Origin: Serratia marcescens
GTDB taxonomy: Bacteria; Pseudomonadota; Gammaproteobacteria; Enterobacterales; Enterobacteriaceae
Length of the DNA: 64,000 nt
NCBI RefSeq assembly: GCF_006715005.1
Contig: NZ_VFMJ01000001.1
Span: 1,116,001-1,180,000, forward strand
Reading direction: 5' to 3'
Below, one piece after another: positions 37,009 through 47,700 of the stretch; within the stretch, counting starts at the first letter, position 1, and each line of letters opens with the position of its first letter. The position numbers were made by a program, and so were the translations under genes. The notes beneath the pieces were generated by a model. It was not told where the DNA came from. It saw nothing but the letters and a program-made list of their open reading frames with translations, and made no database searches.

Positions 37009-39234
37009 ATGAGAATCATACGGCCACAGCAATTGGTGGCGATTAAAGGAAGTTACCAGATCGGTACAGACAGCCGGCTCGGCATCAGCGCCGTGGCCGG
37101 ATGCTACCTGTCCCGACCGGAACACTTCGTGAACGAAGCCGAAATCTGGGAGGCGTGGAAGCGCGCGCCGCTCAGCCTGCCGGTGCTGGATGTGGCCGAG
37201 CCGAAGCCGTTCGCCGAATACCTGATCGCCGGCCATGCCGGCGTCGGTCAGCCGGTAAAAACGCTGGACGTCAGCGCCGACATCGGCGGGCTTAAGCGCC
37301 GTTGGCGGGTCGAGGGCGAGGGCCGACGCGGCGCGATGGGGGCGGAACCTTTCCTCAGCGTGCCGCTGGATCACACCTCGGCCTGGGGCGGGAAAGACAA
37401 CAAGGAGAATCCGCTGGGGCGCGGCTGTAATGATGGGCTGCGACCGCTGCTGATGACCTTGTCCGCCGAGGGCTCCGCACAGGAGCGCTCCCCGCTGGCG
37501 GCGCCGGCGCCGGTGCCGCACGAGTTTTTGCTGCGTAAGGCGCACATCGACAAGGTGGCGGGCCAGATCGCGAGCAAAGCGTATCTGGAAACGGCTTTCC
37601 CCGGGCTGCCGGCCGATATCGATCGACGCTACTACCAGATGGCGCCGCCTGCGCAGTGGCTGCCGGAAGCGGCGTGGCCGGATAGGGTGCCCTTCGAACT
37701 GCAGGGCGTCGGCGCGCAAAGCCAGGCGATTCGCGGCGAGCTGCCGGCGGTGCGCGGGCGGGCATTCATCCGCCGCCACGATAGCGAAGGCCTCGAGGAA
37801 ATCGAACTGCAGCGCAAAACGCTGTGGTTCCTGCCCGACAGCGACATCGCGCTGATTATTTTCACCGGCGATGCGCCGTTGACGCATCTGCTGGATGAGT
37901 CCATCGAGTCCCTGATGCTGGCGTTGGATCGCTGCGATGCGCCGCGCTCGTTCGATTATTTTCGGCAGGTGCACCATAAACGCAGCGACGACGACGCTTC
38001 CCCCTTTGAGTTTCTGTTCGACCCGGATCTGATGCCGGCGGAGATGGGCCTGAACGTCATCCAGGCGGTGTCGGATCACCCCAGCGATTTGCGCTATGAC
38101 CCGTCGCCGACCTCGTTGGGCGACTCCGCCGTGTTCTATCAACGCATCCGCGAGGCGATTGCCTTGCACCAGCAACAGACGACGGCGGAGCCTGCTGCCG
38201 TGACGCTGCCCGATTTGCCGGAGCTTCCCGCCGAAGACGGCAATGACGCGTTTTTTCCCGCTAGCGCGACCGTGGAAGGGAAGACGTTCAGCGGATTGCG
38301 CAGCCCTGCGCTGTCAGACCAGCATTTTCTGCAATGCCGTTTTGAGCGCTGCGATTTTTCCCAGGCGATCCTGGAGAACTGCACCTTCGAAAACTGTGTT
38401 TTTGATGCGGTTGACCTGACGCAGGCGGCGCTGCGCCGGATCCGCATGGTGTCGTGCACCCTGCAAAAGCCGCTGATGGCGGAAAGCGTATGGCAGGAGG
38501 CGGTTCTCGAAAAAGTGACGCTGGAAGAGCCGCAGGGGCAAGGCATGCGCGCCGAGGGGGTGAAGCTGGATTACTGCGTCTTTGAGCGGGGGGATTTCAC
38601 GGCGATGCGCTTTGAACGCGGGACGATCGGCAACGGCATGTTCAACGGCTCGACGCTGATTCGCGCGCAATTGCTGCAAGGGGAACTGGATGCCTGCGTT
38701 TTCAACCGCTGTCTGGCCGAAGGCACGGTGGTGTTGGATATGACGTTAACCAAAAATTCGTTCCTCGGCGGCAATTGGCGCGGCGTGCGCTTCGAGCGTT
38801 GCCGTGTCGAGAGCATGACGGCGGGGATGCAGGTGAATTTTTCGCACGGCGTGTTCAGCGATTGCTGCTTCACCAAAGTGGGGCTGAAAGCGGCGCGTAT
38901 GGAGAGGAGCCAACTGCTGTACAGCGTTTTCACCGAATGCAATTTCGACGAGGCCGATTTGACGGCTTGCACGGTAGCCGGCTGCGACATGGCCGGCGTG
39001 CGGTTCAAAGACAGCGTGCTGACGCACGCTCGCTGGCAAAACAGCAGCGCCCAGCAAGGCCTGTTTTATAACGCCGATTTGCGCGACGCGGGATTTGACC
39101 AGTGCAACCTGGCGGCGGCGAATCTGGCGATGAGCTGGCAGGACGCCGGTACCCGTTTCAGCGGGTGTTTGCTTGAACGGGCGTGCTGGGTGCCGCGCAG
39201 AATTATTCAGGGGGACTATGCGCATGAAAACTGA
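37009..39234 (+). CDS. DUF2169 and pentapeptide-repeat T6SS accessory protein
   Basis: A 741-residue protein. The first 300 or so residues match the DUF2169 family found beside VgrG and PAAR proteins and thought to act as an effector adaptor. The last 300 residues are pentapeptide repeats (for example CRFERCDFSQAILENCTFEN), which fold as a right-handed quadrilateral helix. GAGG precedes the ATG, 12 bases after vgrG. The next gene overlaps its end. It is likely to help load cargo onto the spike, but the cargo is not identified. Confidence 0.82.
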   Translation: MRIIRPQQLVAIKGSYQIGTDSRLGISAVAGCYLSRPEHFVNEAEIWEAWKRAPLSLPVLDVAEPKPFAEYLIAGHAGVGQPVKTLDVSADIGGLKRRWRVEGEGRRGAMGAEPFLSVPLDHTSAWGGKDNKENPLGRGCNDGLRPLLMTLSAEGSAQERSPLAAPAPVPHEFLLRKAHIDKVAGQIASKAYLETAFPGLPADIDRRYYQMAPPAQWLPEAAWPDRVPFELQGVGAQSQAIRGELPAVRGRAFIRRHDSEGLEEIELQRKTLWFLPDSDIALIIFTGDAPLTHLLDESIESLMLALDRCDAPRSFDYFRQVHHKRSDDDASPFEFLFDPDLMPAEMGLNVIQAVSDHPSDLRYDPSPTSLGDSAVFYQRIREAIALHQQQTTAEPAAVTLPDLPELPAEDGNDAFFPASATVEGKTFSGLRSPALSDQHFLQCRFERCDFSQAILENCTFENCVFDAVDLTQAALRRIRMVSCTLQKPLMAESVWQEAVLEKVTLEEPQGQGMRAEGVKLDYCVFERGDFTAMRFERGTIGNGMFNGSTLIRAQLLQGELDACVFNRCLAEGTVVLDMTLTKNSFLGGNWRGVRFERCRVESMTAGMQVNFSHGVFSDCCFTKVGLKAARMERSQLLYSVFTECNFDEADLTACTVAGCDMAGVRFKDSVLTHARWQNSSAQQGLFYNADLRDAGFDQCNLAAANLAMSWQDAGTRFSGCLLERACWVPRRIIQGDYAHEN

Positions 39235-40378
39235 GAGCCGCGTGATTCAGCAGGCCCTGCCTGACACGGAGGTGATTGAGCTGGAGGTCGCTCAGGCGGT
39301 GGCGCAGACGCCGCCCATGCCGCGCACCTTCAAAAAGCGGCGCTTCCACAATCGTGAGCTGAAAGGGTTGACGCTGAGCGACTGTTTTTTCATCGACTGC
39401 CATTTCGAACGCGTCACGTTTGAAGGGTGCGATTTGCGAGCGGTGCGCTTTGAGGGCTGCACCCTGAACCAGGTCAACGTGGTCGGCGGCAGCTTGATGC
39501 GCCTGGCGTTCAACGAATGCCGGTTTGACAACCTGACGTTGCAGCAGGGGCTGCTGTGCAATGTGGCGTGCAACGACACCACGCTGCAGGGGGGCTACGT
39601 CGGCGATTGTCTGCTGGATGACTGCAGTTTGATCCGGTGCGAGGTCAACGGGGCGGAAGTTGAACGCAGCAGCCTGGGGCATCTGGCCGTGCAGGCCAGC
39701 ACCCTGACCAACCTGATGTTTCACCAGGACGTGATACAGGACGCCAACTGGTATGCCTGCCAACTCACGCAGTGCCTGTGGCAGGCGTCAACCCTCGAGC
39801 GCCACATCATGGGGGGCTGTCAGTTGGAGAAGTGCAGCTGGCAAACGATCGCCGGACAGGCGCGCATCTGGTTCACCTGCCGCCTGTCGGGCTGCAATTT
39901 GGCGCAGCTGCAGCTACAGGGCGCCAGTTTTCACCGCAGCGAGCTGGAGGGGTGTTCGTTCGCCGACAGCGATCTGACCTCGGCGATCTTCGCCGAAGCG
40001 CAGGCGCTGCGCTGCGATTTCGAACGCGCGACGCTGACCCTGGTGCAGGGGCAGAAGGCCCGGTTCAGCGAATGCGCGATGAACGGCGCCCACTGGGGGC
40101 GCGCCATGCTGGCGCAGGCGGAGTTCAGGGCGTGCGATCTGGCGTTGGCCAACCTTGAACAGGCCGAGCTGCGGGAGGCGAACCTGATCGAACAGCCGTT
40201 GACCGCCGCCCAGCAACAGAGCGCCCGCCTGCATGGGGCGCAGCGTCATCGCGCCGAAAACGTGCCGCTTACCGCCGATCCGTTCTTGAATGCGATCGAC
40301 GCCTGGTATGCGCATCAACAACCGGGACCGCGGCAACCGTCGTATCAACGGCCAACAGGAGTAAGCAGATATGTATAA
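39224..40378 (+). CDS. Pentapeptide-repeat protein of the T6SS accessory block
   Basis: A 384-residue protein consisting mostly of pentapeptide repeats (FIDCHFERVTFEGCDLRAV, later FAEAQALRCDFERATLTLV), with short non-repeat ends. I use the ATG at 39224, which has GGGGG 9 bases upstream and overlaps the DUF2169 gene; an ATG at 39218 is also possible. It ends inside the next gene. It looks like a partner or paralogue of the repeat half of the previous protein. The function is unknown. Confidence 0.82.
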   Translation: MKTESRVIQQALPDTEVIELEVAQAVAQTPPMPRTFKKRRFHNRELKGLTLSDCFFIDCHFERVTFEGCDLRAVRFEGCTLNQVNVVGGSLMRLAFNECRFDNLTLQQGLLCNVACNDTTLQGGYVGDCLLDDCSLIRCEVNGAEVERSSLGHLAVQASTLTNLMFHQDVIQDANWYACQLTQCLWQASTLERHIMGGCQLEKCSWQTIAGQARIWFTCRLSGCNLAQLQLQGASFHRSELEGCSFADSDLTSAIFAEAQALRCDFERATLTLVQGQKARFSECAMNGAHWGRAMLAQAEFRACDLALANLEQAELREANLIEQPLTAAQQQSARLHGAQRHRAENVPLTADPFLNAIDAWYAHQQPGPRQPSYQRPTGVSRYV

Positions 40379-40985
40379 GTCCAGAAGAGAGCATCAGAAG
40401 GTCTATGCCAACGCCAAGGTGACGCCTTTGCAGTTGGTGCGCAGCGCTCCGCTTGCCGAACAAGGGGGGCGCAAGGTGGTGACGCTGGCGGCCGACGCCA
40501 ATGGCGGCCTGTATGTCGACGGCATGCGCGCCCATTGTCTGGCAGTCGCCACCAGCTGCCTGGTTCAGCCGCTGGCGGGCGATCGCGTTTGCGTCATCGT
40601 CGACGGAGACAAATTGGTCATTACCGAGATCCTGTCGCGGCAACAGGCGCACGCCGTCATGACGCTGGACAGCCGCAGCGCCAACTTGCGCATCGTGGCG
40701 CCGGAGATCGAACTGCAGGGCGGCAAGCGGCTGACGTTGCGCAGCCCGCACTTCACGCTGCTGACGCGCAGCAGCCGCTGGGTGGCCGAAACGCTGCACC
40801 AAATCTCTCAACGCCTGTTTGTGCGCAGCAAGCACGCAAGCCGACGGGTGGAGGAAACCGACGAGGTACTGGCGAAGCACATTATTCAGGATGCCCGGCA
40901 ATCCCTCGTCATCAACAGTGAAATTGGTTCCCTGAAGTCTTCGGCGGTGCTGAAGATCGACGGCGGCCAGATACATATGGGGTAA
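40371..40985 (+). CDS. DUF3540 T6SS accessory protein
   Basis: A 204-residue protein resembling the DUF3540 family that travels with DUF2169 and DUF4150 genes. It opens with an OB-like beta-rich region (CLVQPLAGDRVCVIVDGDKLVITEIL) and continues with a repetitive beta part (LRIVAPEIELQGGKRLTLRSP) that resembles a VgrG-like beta-helix. It overlaps the preceding gene by 8 bases. It is probably a structural or adaptor part of the tip. Confidence 0.72.
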   Translation: MYKSRREHQKVYANAKVTPLQLVRSAPLAEQGGRKVVTLAADANGGLYVDGMRAHCLAVATSCLVQPLAGDRVCVIVDGDKLVITEILSRQQAHAVMTLDSRSANLRIVAPEIELQGGKRLTLRSPHFTLLTRSSRWVAETLHQISQRLFVRSKHASRRVEETDEVLAKHIIQDARQSLVINSEIGSLKSSAVLKIDGGQIHMG

Positions 40986-40991
40986 GTCATC

Positions 40992-41357
40992 ATGACCGCA
41001 GCCAACAACAACACGGCCGGGATCAGCTTCGCCGGCTGTGACCCGATGATCCCGGCGCCGGGCCCGAATACCGCGCCTAACAATACCGGCATACCGAACG
41101 TGCCTAACTATTTCCTTTGCGGCGGCAATGAACAGAACCTCGGCAGCATTCGCGCGGCCACCGTCGATTCTGGCGGGGTGATCGGCGCCGCCTCGGGGAC
41201 GCATTCGGCGCAGATGCAGCCGATGCAGGGGTCGGGGAAGTATTTCACCGGCGGCATGCCGGTCACGCGGTTAGGTGATTCCAGCACGACGAACAACAAC
41301 AACATGGTCGCCACTCAGGTCGCGCCGAGCCAGACCAAATGTTTCGTTAATGCATAG
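40992..41357 (+). CDS. PAAR-like DUF4150 protein
   Basis: A 121-residue PAAR-like tip protein. It has the DUF4150 pattern of proline- and asparagine-rich strands (NTAPNNTGIPNVPNY), then GGMPVTRLGDSSTTNNNNMVATQVAPSQTKCFVNA-type sequence (seen as GMPVTRLGDSSTTNNNN). The length is that of the bare domain. No C-terminal toxin is fused, unlike many relatives, so any effector must be a separate protein. It probably sharpens the VgrG spike. Confidence 0.8.
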   Translation: MTAANNNTAGISFAGCDPMIPAPGPNTAPNNTGIPNVPNYFLCGGNEQNLGSIRAATVDSGGVIGAASGTHSAQMQPMQGSGKYFTGGMPVTRLGDSSTTNNNNMVATQVAPSQTKCFVNA

Positions 41358-41366
41358 GAGTTCAGC

Positions 41367-41873
41367 ATGGTGAAAACGCTCCGGGGGATCGCAGCAGGGG
41401 GACTGTTGGCGGTGGGGATGCTCGGCGGGTGCAGCTGGTTCTCTCACGATGAGGCTGCGGATGCGGGGCGTCGGTTGCGGTTTATCGACGTCGAGGTGAC
41501 CGCCAACGACAACGTGAACCCGAATGCCGCCGGGGAAGCGCAGCCGGTCAAGGTGTGTGTCATCGAAACCAATCGTTCGGGGTGGATGCCCGACGGGATT
41601 GGCGATGGCGCCCCTTGCCGCGAGACGGCGCCGTCGGAAGGGGCGCTGAGCCGGCACCAGAGCATTTTGCAACCGAGGGAGACGTTGCGTTATCGCTTTG
41701 AGGTGCCGGCGGGGCAAGAGCGATGGGTCGTCGTCGGGGCGGAGTTTCAGCAAATCAGCGGCGTGTTGCCGCTCGCCGAGCAAAAGTCCCCTGCACAGGC
41801 TGATTCGCAAATGAAGGTGATGGTGGGGATGACGTCACTCAGCATAGTGACTAACGACAAAATGGATGAATGA
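41367..41873 (+). CDS. tssJ: T6SS outer-membrane lipoprotein TssJ
   Basis: A 168-residue lipoprotein with the signal peptide lipobox LGGC (cysteine at about residue 22). TssJ-type strands follow (LRFIDVEVTANDNVNPN, then PVKVCVIE and the late ERWVVVGAEFQQISG). It anchors TssM to the outer membrane. The neighbours tssK, tssL and tssM complete the set. Its end overlaps the tssK start. Confidence 0.9.
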   Translation: MVKTLRGIAAGGLLAVGMLGGCSWFSHDEAADAGRRLRFIDVEVTANDNVNPNAAGEAQPVKVCVIETNRSGWMPDGIGDGAPCRETAPSEGALSRHQSILQPRETLRYRFEVPAGQERWVVVGAEFQQISGVLPLAEQKSPAQADSQMKVMVGMTSLSIVTNDKMDE

Positions 41874-43233
41874 CATGTTACCTAAACAACGCGTCGCCTG
41901 GGTAGAAGGCATGTTGATGGAACCGCAGCACTTCCAGCAGCAGGAACGTTTTTTCGAGCACTTGATTGAAGCGCGCTTGCGCAGCGTCGAAACCTTCACC
42001 TGGGGGTTCCTGACGCTGGAGATCGACAATGGGCTATTGGAACAGGGCAAGTTTGCGCTGAAGAAAGCCAAGGGCGTTTTCCCCGACGGCACGGCGTTCA
42101 GCATGCCTGAGGATATTCCGCTGCCGCCGCCGCTGGTGCTGGGAGAAGGCTGCCAGGGGAAAGTGGTGTGCCTGTCCGTGCTGATGGACATTGCCGGCAA
42201 TGCCCAGATCGATCTTATCCAGGATGCGCGGAAAAGCAGCCGTTTTCGCACCATGGACGCCGAGGTGCCGGATCGCAACCACGGCGTCAGCCTGGAAGGG
42301 ACCCCGCGTGTGTGCACGATGCAGCTGGGGAGCCTGGTGACGCGGCTAAGCCTGGAGGATGCGGTCAGCAGCGCGGAAAGCGTGCTGCCGGTCGGTTTCG
42401 TGCGCGAGCTCACCAGCGATCGTCGGGTGCTGCTGGATGAGCGCGCCTTGCCGCCGATGCTGGATTTCCGCGCCATCGGCTGGCTGCCCGCGTTCACCAC
42501 CGAGTTGCTTGGGCTGATCAGCCAACGTCTGGAGTCGGTGTTCCGCCCGGACGTGCACATGACGATCGGCGGGCTGTCCGAGCTGCTGGAGTTGCTGCTG
42601 CTGCAAACCCTGAGCGAATTCAATTTACGCATCAGCCAACTGTTGGCCAGCCCGCAGGTGCATCCTGAAACCCTGTTCGACACGCTGCTGAGTCTGTTGG
42701 GGCGGCTCAGCATCATTCCCGGTGGCGAGCGGCTCTGGGACCGGGCCGATTTGGTGTATCTGCACGATGAACCGCACAACTGCTATTTCCAGCTGTTCGC
42801 CTCGATTCGCCGCGCGCTGTCGCTGGTGATCGAAGCGCCGGCGGTGGCGCTGCCGTTTATCGATCGCGGCGACAGCATCTACCTGTGCCCGAACGACTCG
42901 CAGCTGCGGCTGGAAAAACTGGTGTTTGCCGTCAGCTGCGGTTTATCCATCGAGCATCTGCGCTCGTATTTCCCCGCGCAGGTCAAACTGGGGCCGGTCG
43001 AGAAAATCATTCAGCTGATCGATCTTCAATTACCGGGCGCTCGCTTGTTGCCTATGGCTTCGCCGCCGCGGCACATACCGTATTACCCGAACAGCATCTA
43101 TTTCGAGGTTGATCATGCCGACCCGATTTACAAGGAAATGATGGGCGGCTCGGCGATGGCGCTCAGCATCGTGGGTGATTTCCCGGACCTGCGTTTTGAC
43201 GTCTGGGGATTAAGGCAAGGGAGGGTGGGATGA
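41866..43233 (+). CDS. tssK: T6SS baseplate-membrane adaptor TssK
   Basis: A 455-residue protein linking the baseplate to the membrane complex. The family opening is seen in RVAWVEGMLMEPQHFQQQERFFE, the middle has LLELLLLQTLSEFNLRISQLL, and the C terminus keeps HIPYYPNSIYFEVD. The ATG at 41866 overlaps tssJ; an ATG at 41875 is about as likely. It overlaps tssL by 4 bases. Confidence 0.94.
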   Translation: MNDMLPKQRVAWVEGMLMEPQHFQQQERFFEHLIEARLRSVETFTWGFLTLEIDNGLLEQGKFALKKAKGVFPDGTAFSMPEDIPLPPPLVLGEGCQGKVVCLSVLMDIAGNAQIDLIQDARKSSRFRTMDAEVPDRNHGVSLEGTPRVCTMQLGSLVTRLSLEDAVSSAESVLPVGFVRELTSDRRVLLDERALPPMLDFRAIGWLPAFTTELLGLISQRLESVFRPDVHMTIGGLSELLELLLLQTLSEFNLRISQLLASPQVHPETLFDTLLSLLGRLSIIPGGERLWDRADLVYLHDEPHNCYFQLFASIRRALSLVIEAPAVALPFIDRGDSIYLCPNDSQLRLEKLVFAVSCGLSIEHLRSYFPAQVKLGPVEKIIQLIDLQLPGARLLPMASPPRHIPYYPNSIYFEVDHADPIYKEMMGGSAMALSIVGDFPDLRFDVWGLRQGRVG

Positions 43234-44741
43234 ACGAATTCGAGAGAAAAATACGCGAGGCGATGGCGGTAACGCGCAACAACGCGAACCCGCGTCTCCC
43301 CACGTCCGGCTCGGTGGGCAAAACGACGGCGGAAATCGCCGCGCTGTCCTTCGGCGCGCGGGCGTTGGCCGCCAAGCTGCGGCCGGGCAACGCCGGGGTG
43401 GCGGCGCCCACTGAACCCAAACCTTATGAAGCGGAAAGCGCCGCGCCGGAAAACGTCGAACCCGCGCCTGGCGACCGCCCGGCAGACGCGGCGCCGACCT
43501 CGAGCGGGTTGTTTGGCCGCGCCGCGCTGAGCAAGCCCGGCGTGATGATGGGCCACTGGGACAACCCGCTGATCGCCGCCGCCATTCCGGTATTGCTGCA
43601 GGTGGAGCGGGTGCGCGATCAGAAGCAGCTGAACCCGGCGGCGGTGCGTGCGCAGATCGTGCGCGAGATCCAACAATTCCAACAGACGTTGCTGGCGGAT
43701 CACATTGCGCCGGGCGATGTGGACAAGCTGGCCTATCTGCTGTGTTCCTATGTGGACGAGTGCTGCATGAGCACGCTGGAGTCCGGCGAACTGAACCTCA
43801 GCCTGCTGGTGGAGTTTTATCGCGATGCCTGGGGCGGGGAAAAATGCTTCGAGCACCTGCAAGACTATCTGGCCGCCTCGCCGCGCAACAAGGAGATCCT
43901 GGCGTTTTACGATCTGATCCTGTCGCTGGGGTTTGAGGGGCAGTTCCACGTGATGGAGCGCGGCGCGGTGCTGTTGGCCGACGTGCGCAATCGTCTCGAC
44001 GGTTATCTGTACAGCCAGAATCCGACGCAGACGCTGGCCGATGCTGAACCGAGCAACGTGGTGCGCAAGGCCACCCGCATCACGCCGCTCAAACTGCTGT
44101 GCTACGGCCTGGCGATAGCGCTGCTGGCGTATGCCTCGGCCGCCTGGTATCTGCATGACCAGTCCCGCGCGCTGCGCAATGCCATTCTTGCCTGGACGCC
44201 GCCGCAGCCGCGCAAAATCAACATCATGGAGACACTGCCGCAGCCGTTGCCGCAAATCCTCAGCGAAGGGTGGTTGGAAGTGCGCGCCGATCCGCGCGGC
44301 TGGCTGCTGATCTTCACCTCCGACGGCGCTTTCGCCACCGGGCAGTCGAAGCTGTCGGAAGAGTTTAAAAAGAAACGCAACATTGAGCGTTTGGGGGAAG
44401 CGCTGGCGCCGTGGCCGGGCGATCTGGAGGTGATCGGGCATACCGACAACAAACCGTATCGCAACACCTCCAGCAATTCCAACCTGAAACTCTCGGAAGC
44501 CCGCGCGCAGACGGTGGCCGACAAGCTGCGCGAATCGTTGGCCAACAGTAAATACAACCGCACCGTGACGTCGGTCGGTAAGGGCGATCAGGAGCCGCTG
44601 GACGACAACGCGACGGAAGAAGGGCGCCGCCGCAACCGCCGGGTGGACATCCTTTGGAAAATCGGCGAGAGGGAGATGGCTTCACCGTCTGCCACGTTGA
44701 ATCAGGCTGGGGTAGCCGCCGAGGTCCCCGAGGATAACTAA
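43230..44741 (+). CDS. tssL: T6SS membrane protein TssL with an OmpA-type domain
   Basis: A 503-residue IcmH/DotU-family protein. The cytoplasmic DotU domain (residues about 110-270) has LAYLLCSYVDECC and GGEKCFEHLQDYL. One membrane segment (LLCYGLAIALLAYASAAWY) lies near residue 300. The C-terminal OmpA-like peptidoglycan-binding domain has LEVIGHTDNKPYR and LKLSEARAQTVADKL. The ATG overlaps the tssK stop. It anchors the complex to the cell wall. Confidence 0.94.
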   Translation: MNEFERKIREAMAVTRNNANPRLPTSGSVGKTTAEIAALSFGARALAAKLRPGNAGVAAPTEPKPYEAESAAPENVEPAPGDRPADAAPTSSGLFGRAALSKPGVMMGHWDNPLIAAAIPVLLQVERVRDQKQLNPAAVRAQIVREIQQFQQTLLADHIAPGDVDKLAYLLCSYVDECCMSTLESGELNLSLLVEFYRDAWGGEKCFEHLQDYLAASPRNKEILAFYDLILSLGFEGQFHVMERGAVLLADVRNRLDGYLYSQNPTQTLADAEPSNVVRKATRITPLKLLCYGLAIALLAYASAAWYLHDQSRALRNAILAWTPPQPRKINIMETLPQPLPQILSEGWLEVRADPRGWLLIFTSDGAFATGQSKLSEEFKKKRNIERLGEALAPWPGDLEVIGHTDNKPYRNTSSNSNLKLSEARAQTVADKLRESLANSKYNRTVTSVGKGDQEPLDDNATEEGRRRNRRVDILWKIGEREMASPSATLNQAGVAAEVPEDN

Positions 44742-44776
44742 GACATCCGTCGGCGTAGAGATAATAAGGAAATTAT

Positions 44777-47700
44777 ATGATACGTAGATCATTCATATTG
44801 GTGATTGCCTTGCTGCTGTGTGCGGTGGTGTGGTGGATTGGGCCGTTGATCGCCATCGGCACCTACCGCCCGCTGCTGTCGGTCTGGGTCAGAGGCATCA
44901 TCATCGCCCTGATCCTGTGCTGGGCGCTGTGGCCGTTCGTGGCGACGTTTTTGTCCTGGGTGTTCCGCCACGCGCGGGCACCGGCCCCGGCTAAAAGAAA
45001 AACCGCCCAGCGAGATCGCGTGACTTCGCGTTTTCACGACGCCTTGCGCACCTTGCAATACGTCGGCACGTCGAAGCAGCGTACCCCCTGGCAGCGCTTC
45101 AAGTACCGCCTGACGCGTCGTTACATCAGCGAAAAACCCTGGTTTCTGGTCATCGGGCCGCCGGGCAGCGGCAAAACCTCGCTGATCGGCGAAAGCGGCG
45201 AACGTTTCTTGCTGGCCGAACACTACGGCCTGCAGCAGACGGTGGATATCGGGCCAACCCAGGATTGCAACTGGTGGCTGGCGGAGAATTCGGTGTATGT
45301 GGACACCTCCGGTGAATGGCTGCAGCTGAACGGCCTCGGCGAAGAAGGCGCCAGGGCGCGCGATACCCTGTTCAAACTGATCCGGCGCCATCGCCGCCAT
45401 CCGGGTATCGACGGCATCATGCTGTGTCTGGATGCACGCTGGCTGCTGCACGCTTCGCTGACGGAAAGAAAGTCGGTCGCCGACGCGCTGCGCGTGCGTC
45501 TGCTGGAAATGGCCTCATGGTTCCGCAGCGAGCTGCCGGTCTATCTCACCATCAGCCACCTCGATCAGCTGGTCGGCGGCGAGACCTTCCTGTCCATGCT
45601 GGGCGACGACCTGTTGCAAAAAGGGATGGGGTTCAGCCTGAACCGGGCCGAACAGGGAGAAACCCCGTTCGAGCAGTATGAGGCCCTCTACCGGGAGATG
45701 GTGGCGCGCGTCAGCCATCATGTGCTCGAACTGCTGCACGATGCGCCGGACGGGCAAAACCGCCAACAGTTGCTGTTCTTCACCGAGTCGCTGGGATCGC
45801 TGGGCAACCCGCTGTATTCCCTCTTAGAGCAGATCTTCCCGCAAACGCCGGTGGGCTACGCCTGCCATTTGCAGCAGGTATGGCTGGGCAGCACCACCGC
45901 CTTGCCGCCGCAGGGCGCGATTTATAACGCGGAAGCGGCGGATATCTACGAAGCTCGCCCCACCGGGCGTATTTATCACCCTGAGCTGAATTACGCCAGA
46001 CAGGAACGCGGGGTGCTGCAGCAGTCCTCTCACGCCAGGCCGCTCGGCAGCCGCATGAGCTCCCTGGGCCGCTATGTGCTGGTGCTCATTCTGCTGGCGG
46101 TCTCTTTTAACCTGCTGGCGATGCGTTACCTGTGGGAGAGCGATTACATCTCCTACATTGCGGCGCGCTTTGACGAAACGAAGCGCATCGTGCGCGAAAT
46201 ACCGGTCACTAACCGCGTCAGCGACGACGTCATTTCCGCGTACGAACAGCTGGGCTACATGAACGCGCAGCTGGGCGGCGAGGTTTCGCCGGTGCCGAAT
46301 CCCTATTTCGAGCACAAGCTGATCAACAGTGCGGCGCAAAAGACCTATCAGCGCCATTTGCTGCAGATCTTCTGGCCGGCGGTGGAAAACTATATCGCGG
46401 ACGAACTCAAGAATGACGTTTCGGCGTCCAACAAGGACGTCTACGGCACGCTGAAAGTGTATCTGATGATGGGCGAGCCCTCGCACCGCTCCGCCGAGGC
46501 GCTGGTCGACTGGTTCATGACGCGCTGGGATAGCTTCATGCCGCAAGGCTACACCGACATGAACAAAGGCATTTTCGCTTACCACCTGCGGGAAATGTTC
46601 TCTCTGCCGAATGCGCCGGTCATGAAAATGAACGGTGACTTGCTGCGCCTGGCGCGGGTGAAAGCGATGAATATTCCGATGCAGGTCAGGGTGGTGCGCC
46701 GCATCGAAGAGAAACCGCTGCCGGCGGCGATCAACGACATTTCGCTGGCCGATGCCGCAGGGCCGAACGTGTCATTGATGCTGCGCCGCAAGAGCCAGGC
46801 GACGGTCACCGATACCGCCGTGCCGGGGTTCTATACCCGCGCCAGCTATCGCGATGTTTTCCTGGCACAGCTCGATGACGCCGCCAAAGACATGATCGAA
46901 GAAGAGTCCTGGGTGCTGCGCGACAGCGCGGAAGGGAAAAACGCGGTGAATTCGTTGGCCTCGGCGCAGAAGCTGGCCGACGAGGCGAGAAAGCTTTACC
47001 TCATCGAGTATGCCGATAAATGGGATGCCTTTATGCGCGACGTGCGCGCCCGGCCGGTCAACGGGCTGGAGGATGCGGCGATATTGGCGCGCCAACTGTC
47101 CGATCCTTCTTCTCCGCTGGCCAACCTGGTGCGTTTCGCCGCGCGTGAAACCAGCATGACCGGCACCAACCAGGGCGATGCGGCGAGCTGGTTCGATCGC
47201 CAGCGCAATCGTATTGAACAGCAGCGGCGTGACATCCTCGGCGAGATTTCCGGCGAGCGCGCGCGTTTTCGTCTCACGCCGGAACGCGCGGTGGAAGACC
47301 GTTTTGAGCTGCTTCGCCGCCTGGGGTATCAGCTGTTGCAGACCACCAACGCGAGCAACGATCCGCTGAGCCGCAGTTTCGAAGCGCTGTACAGCCAGCT
47401 GACCACGCTCTCCACCTCATTGCGCGGTGGCCAGGTGGTGCCCGCCGGCGGCACGCTGAAGCGGCTGCAGCTGGATGCGGCGCGTCAGCCGGAACCGGTG
47501 CGCAGCGTCATGATGGATCTGTTGCAGGTCGGAGACAGCCAAACGATCCAGCAGAGCCAGAAGAACCTGAGCAAAGGGGCTTCGTCGCTGGCTTCCGGAT
47601 TATGCAAAGGCAGCATCAGCGGACGCTATCCGTTCTCGCGCAACGCCAGAGCGGAGGTCGGCATCGAGGACTTCTCGCGCATGTTTGGGCAGAACGGCGC

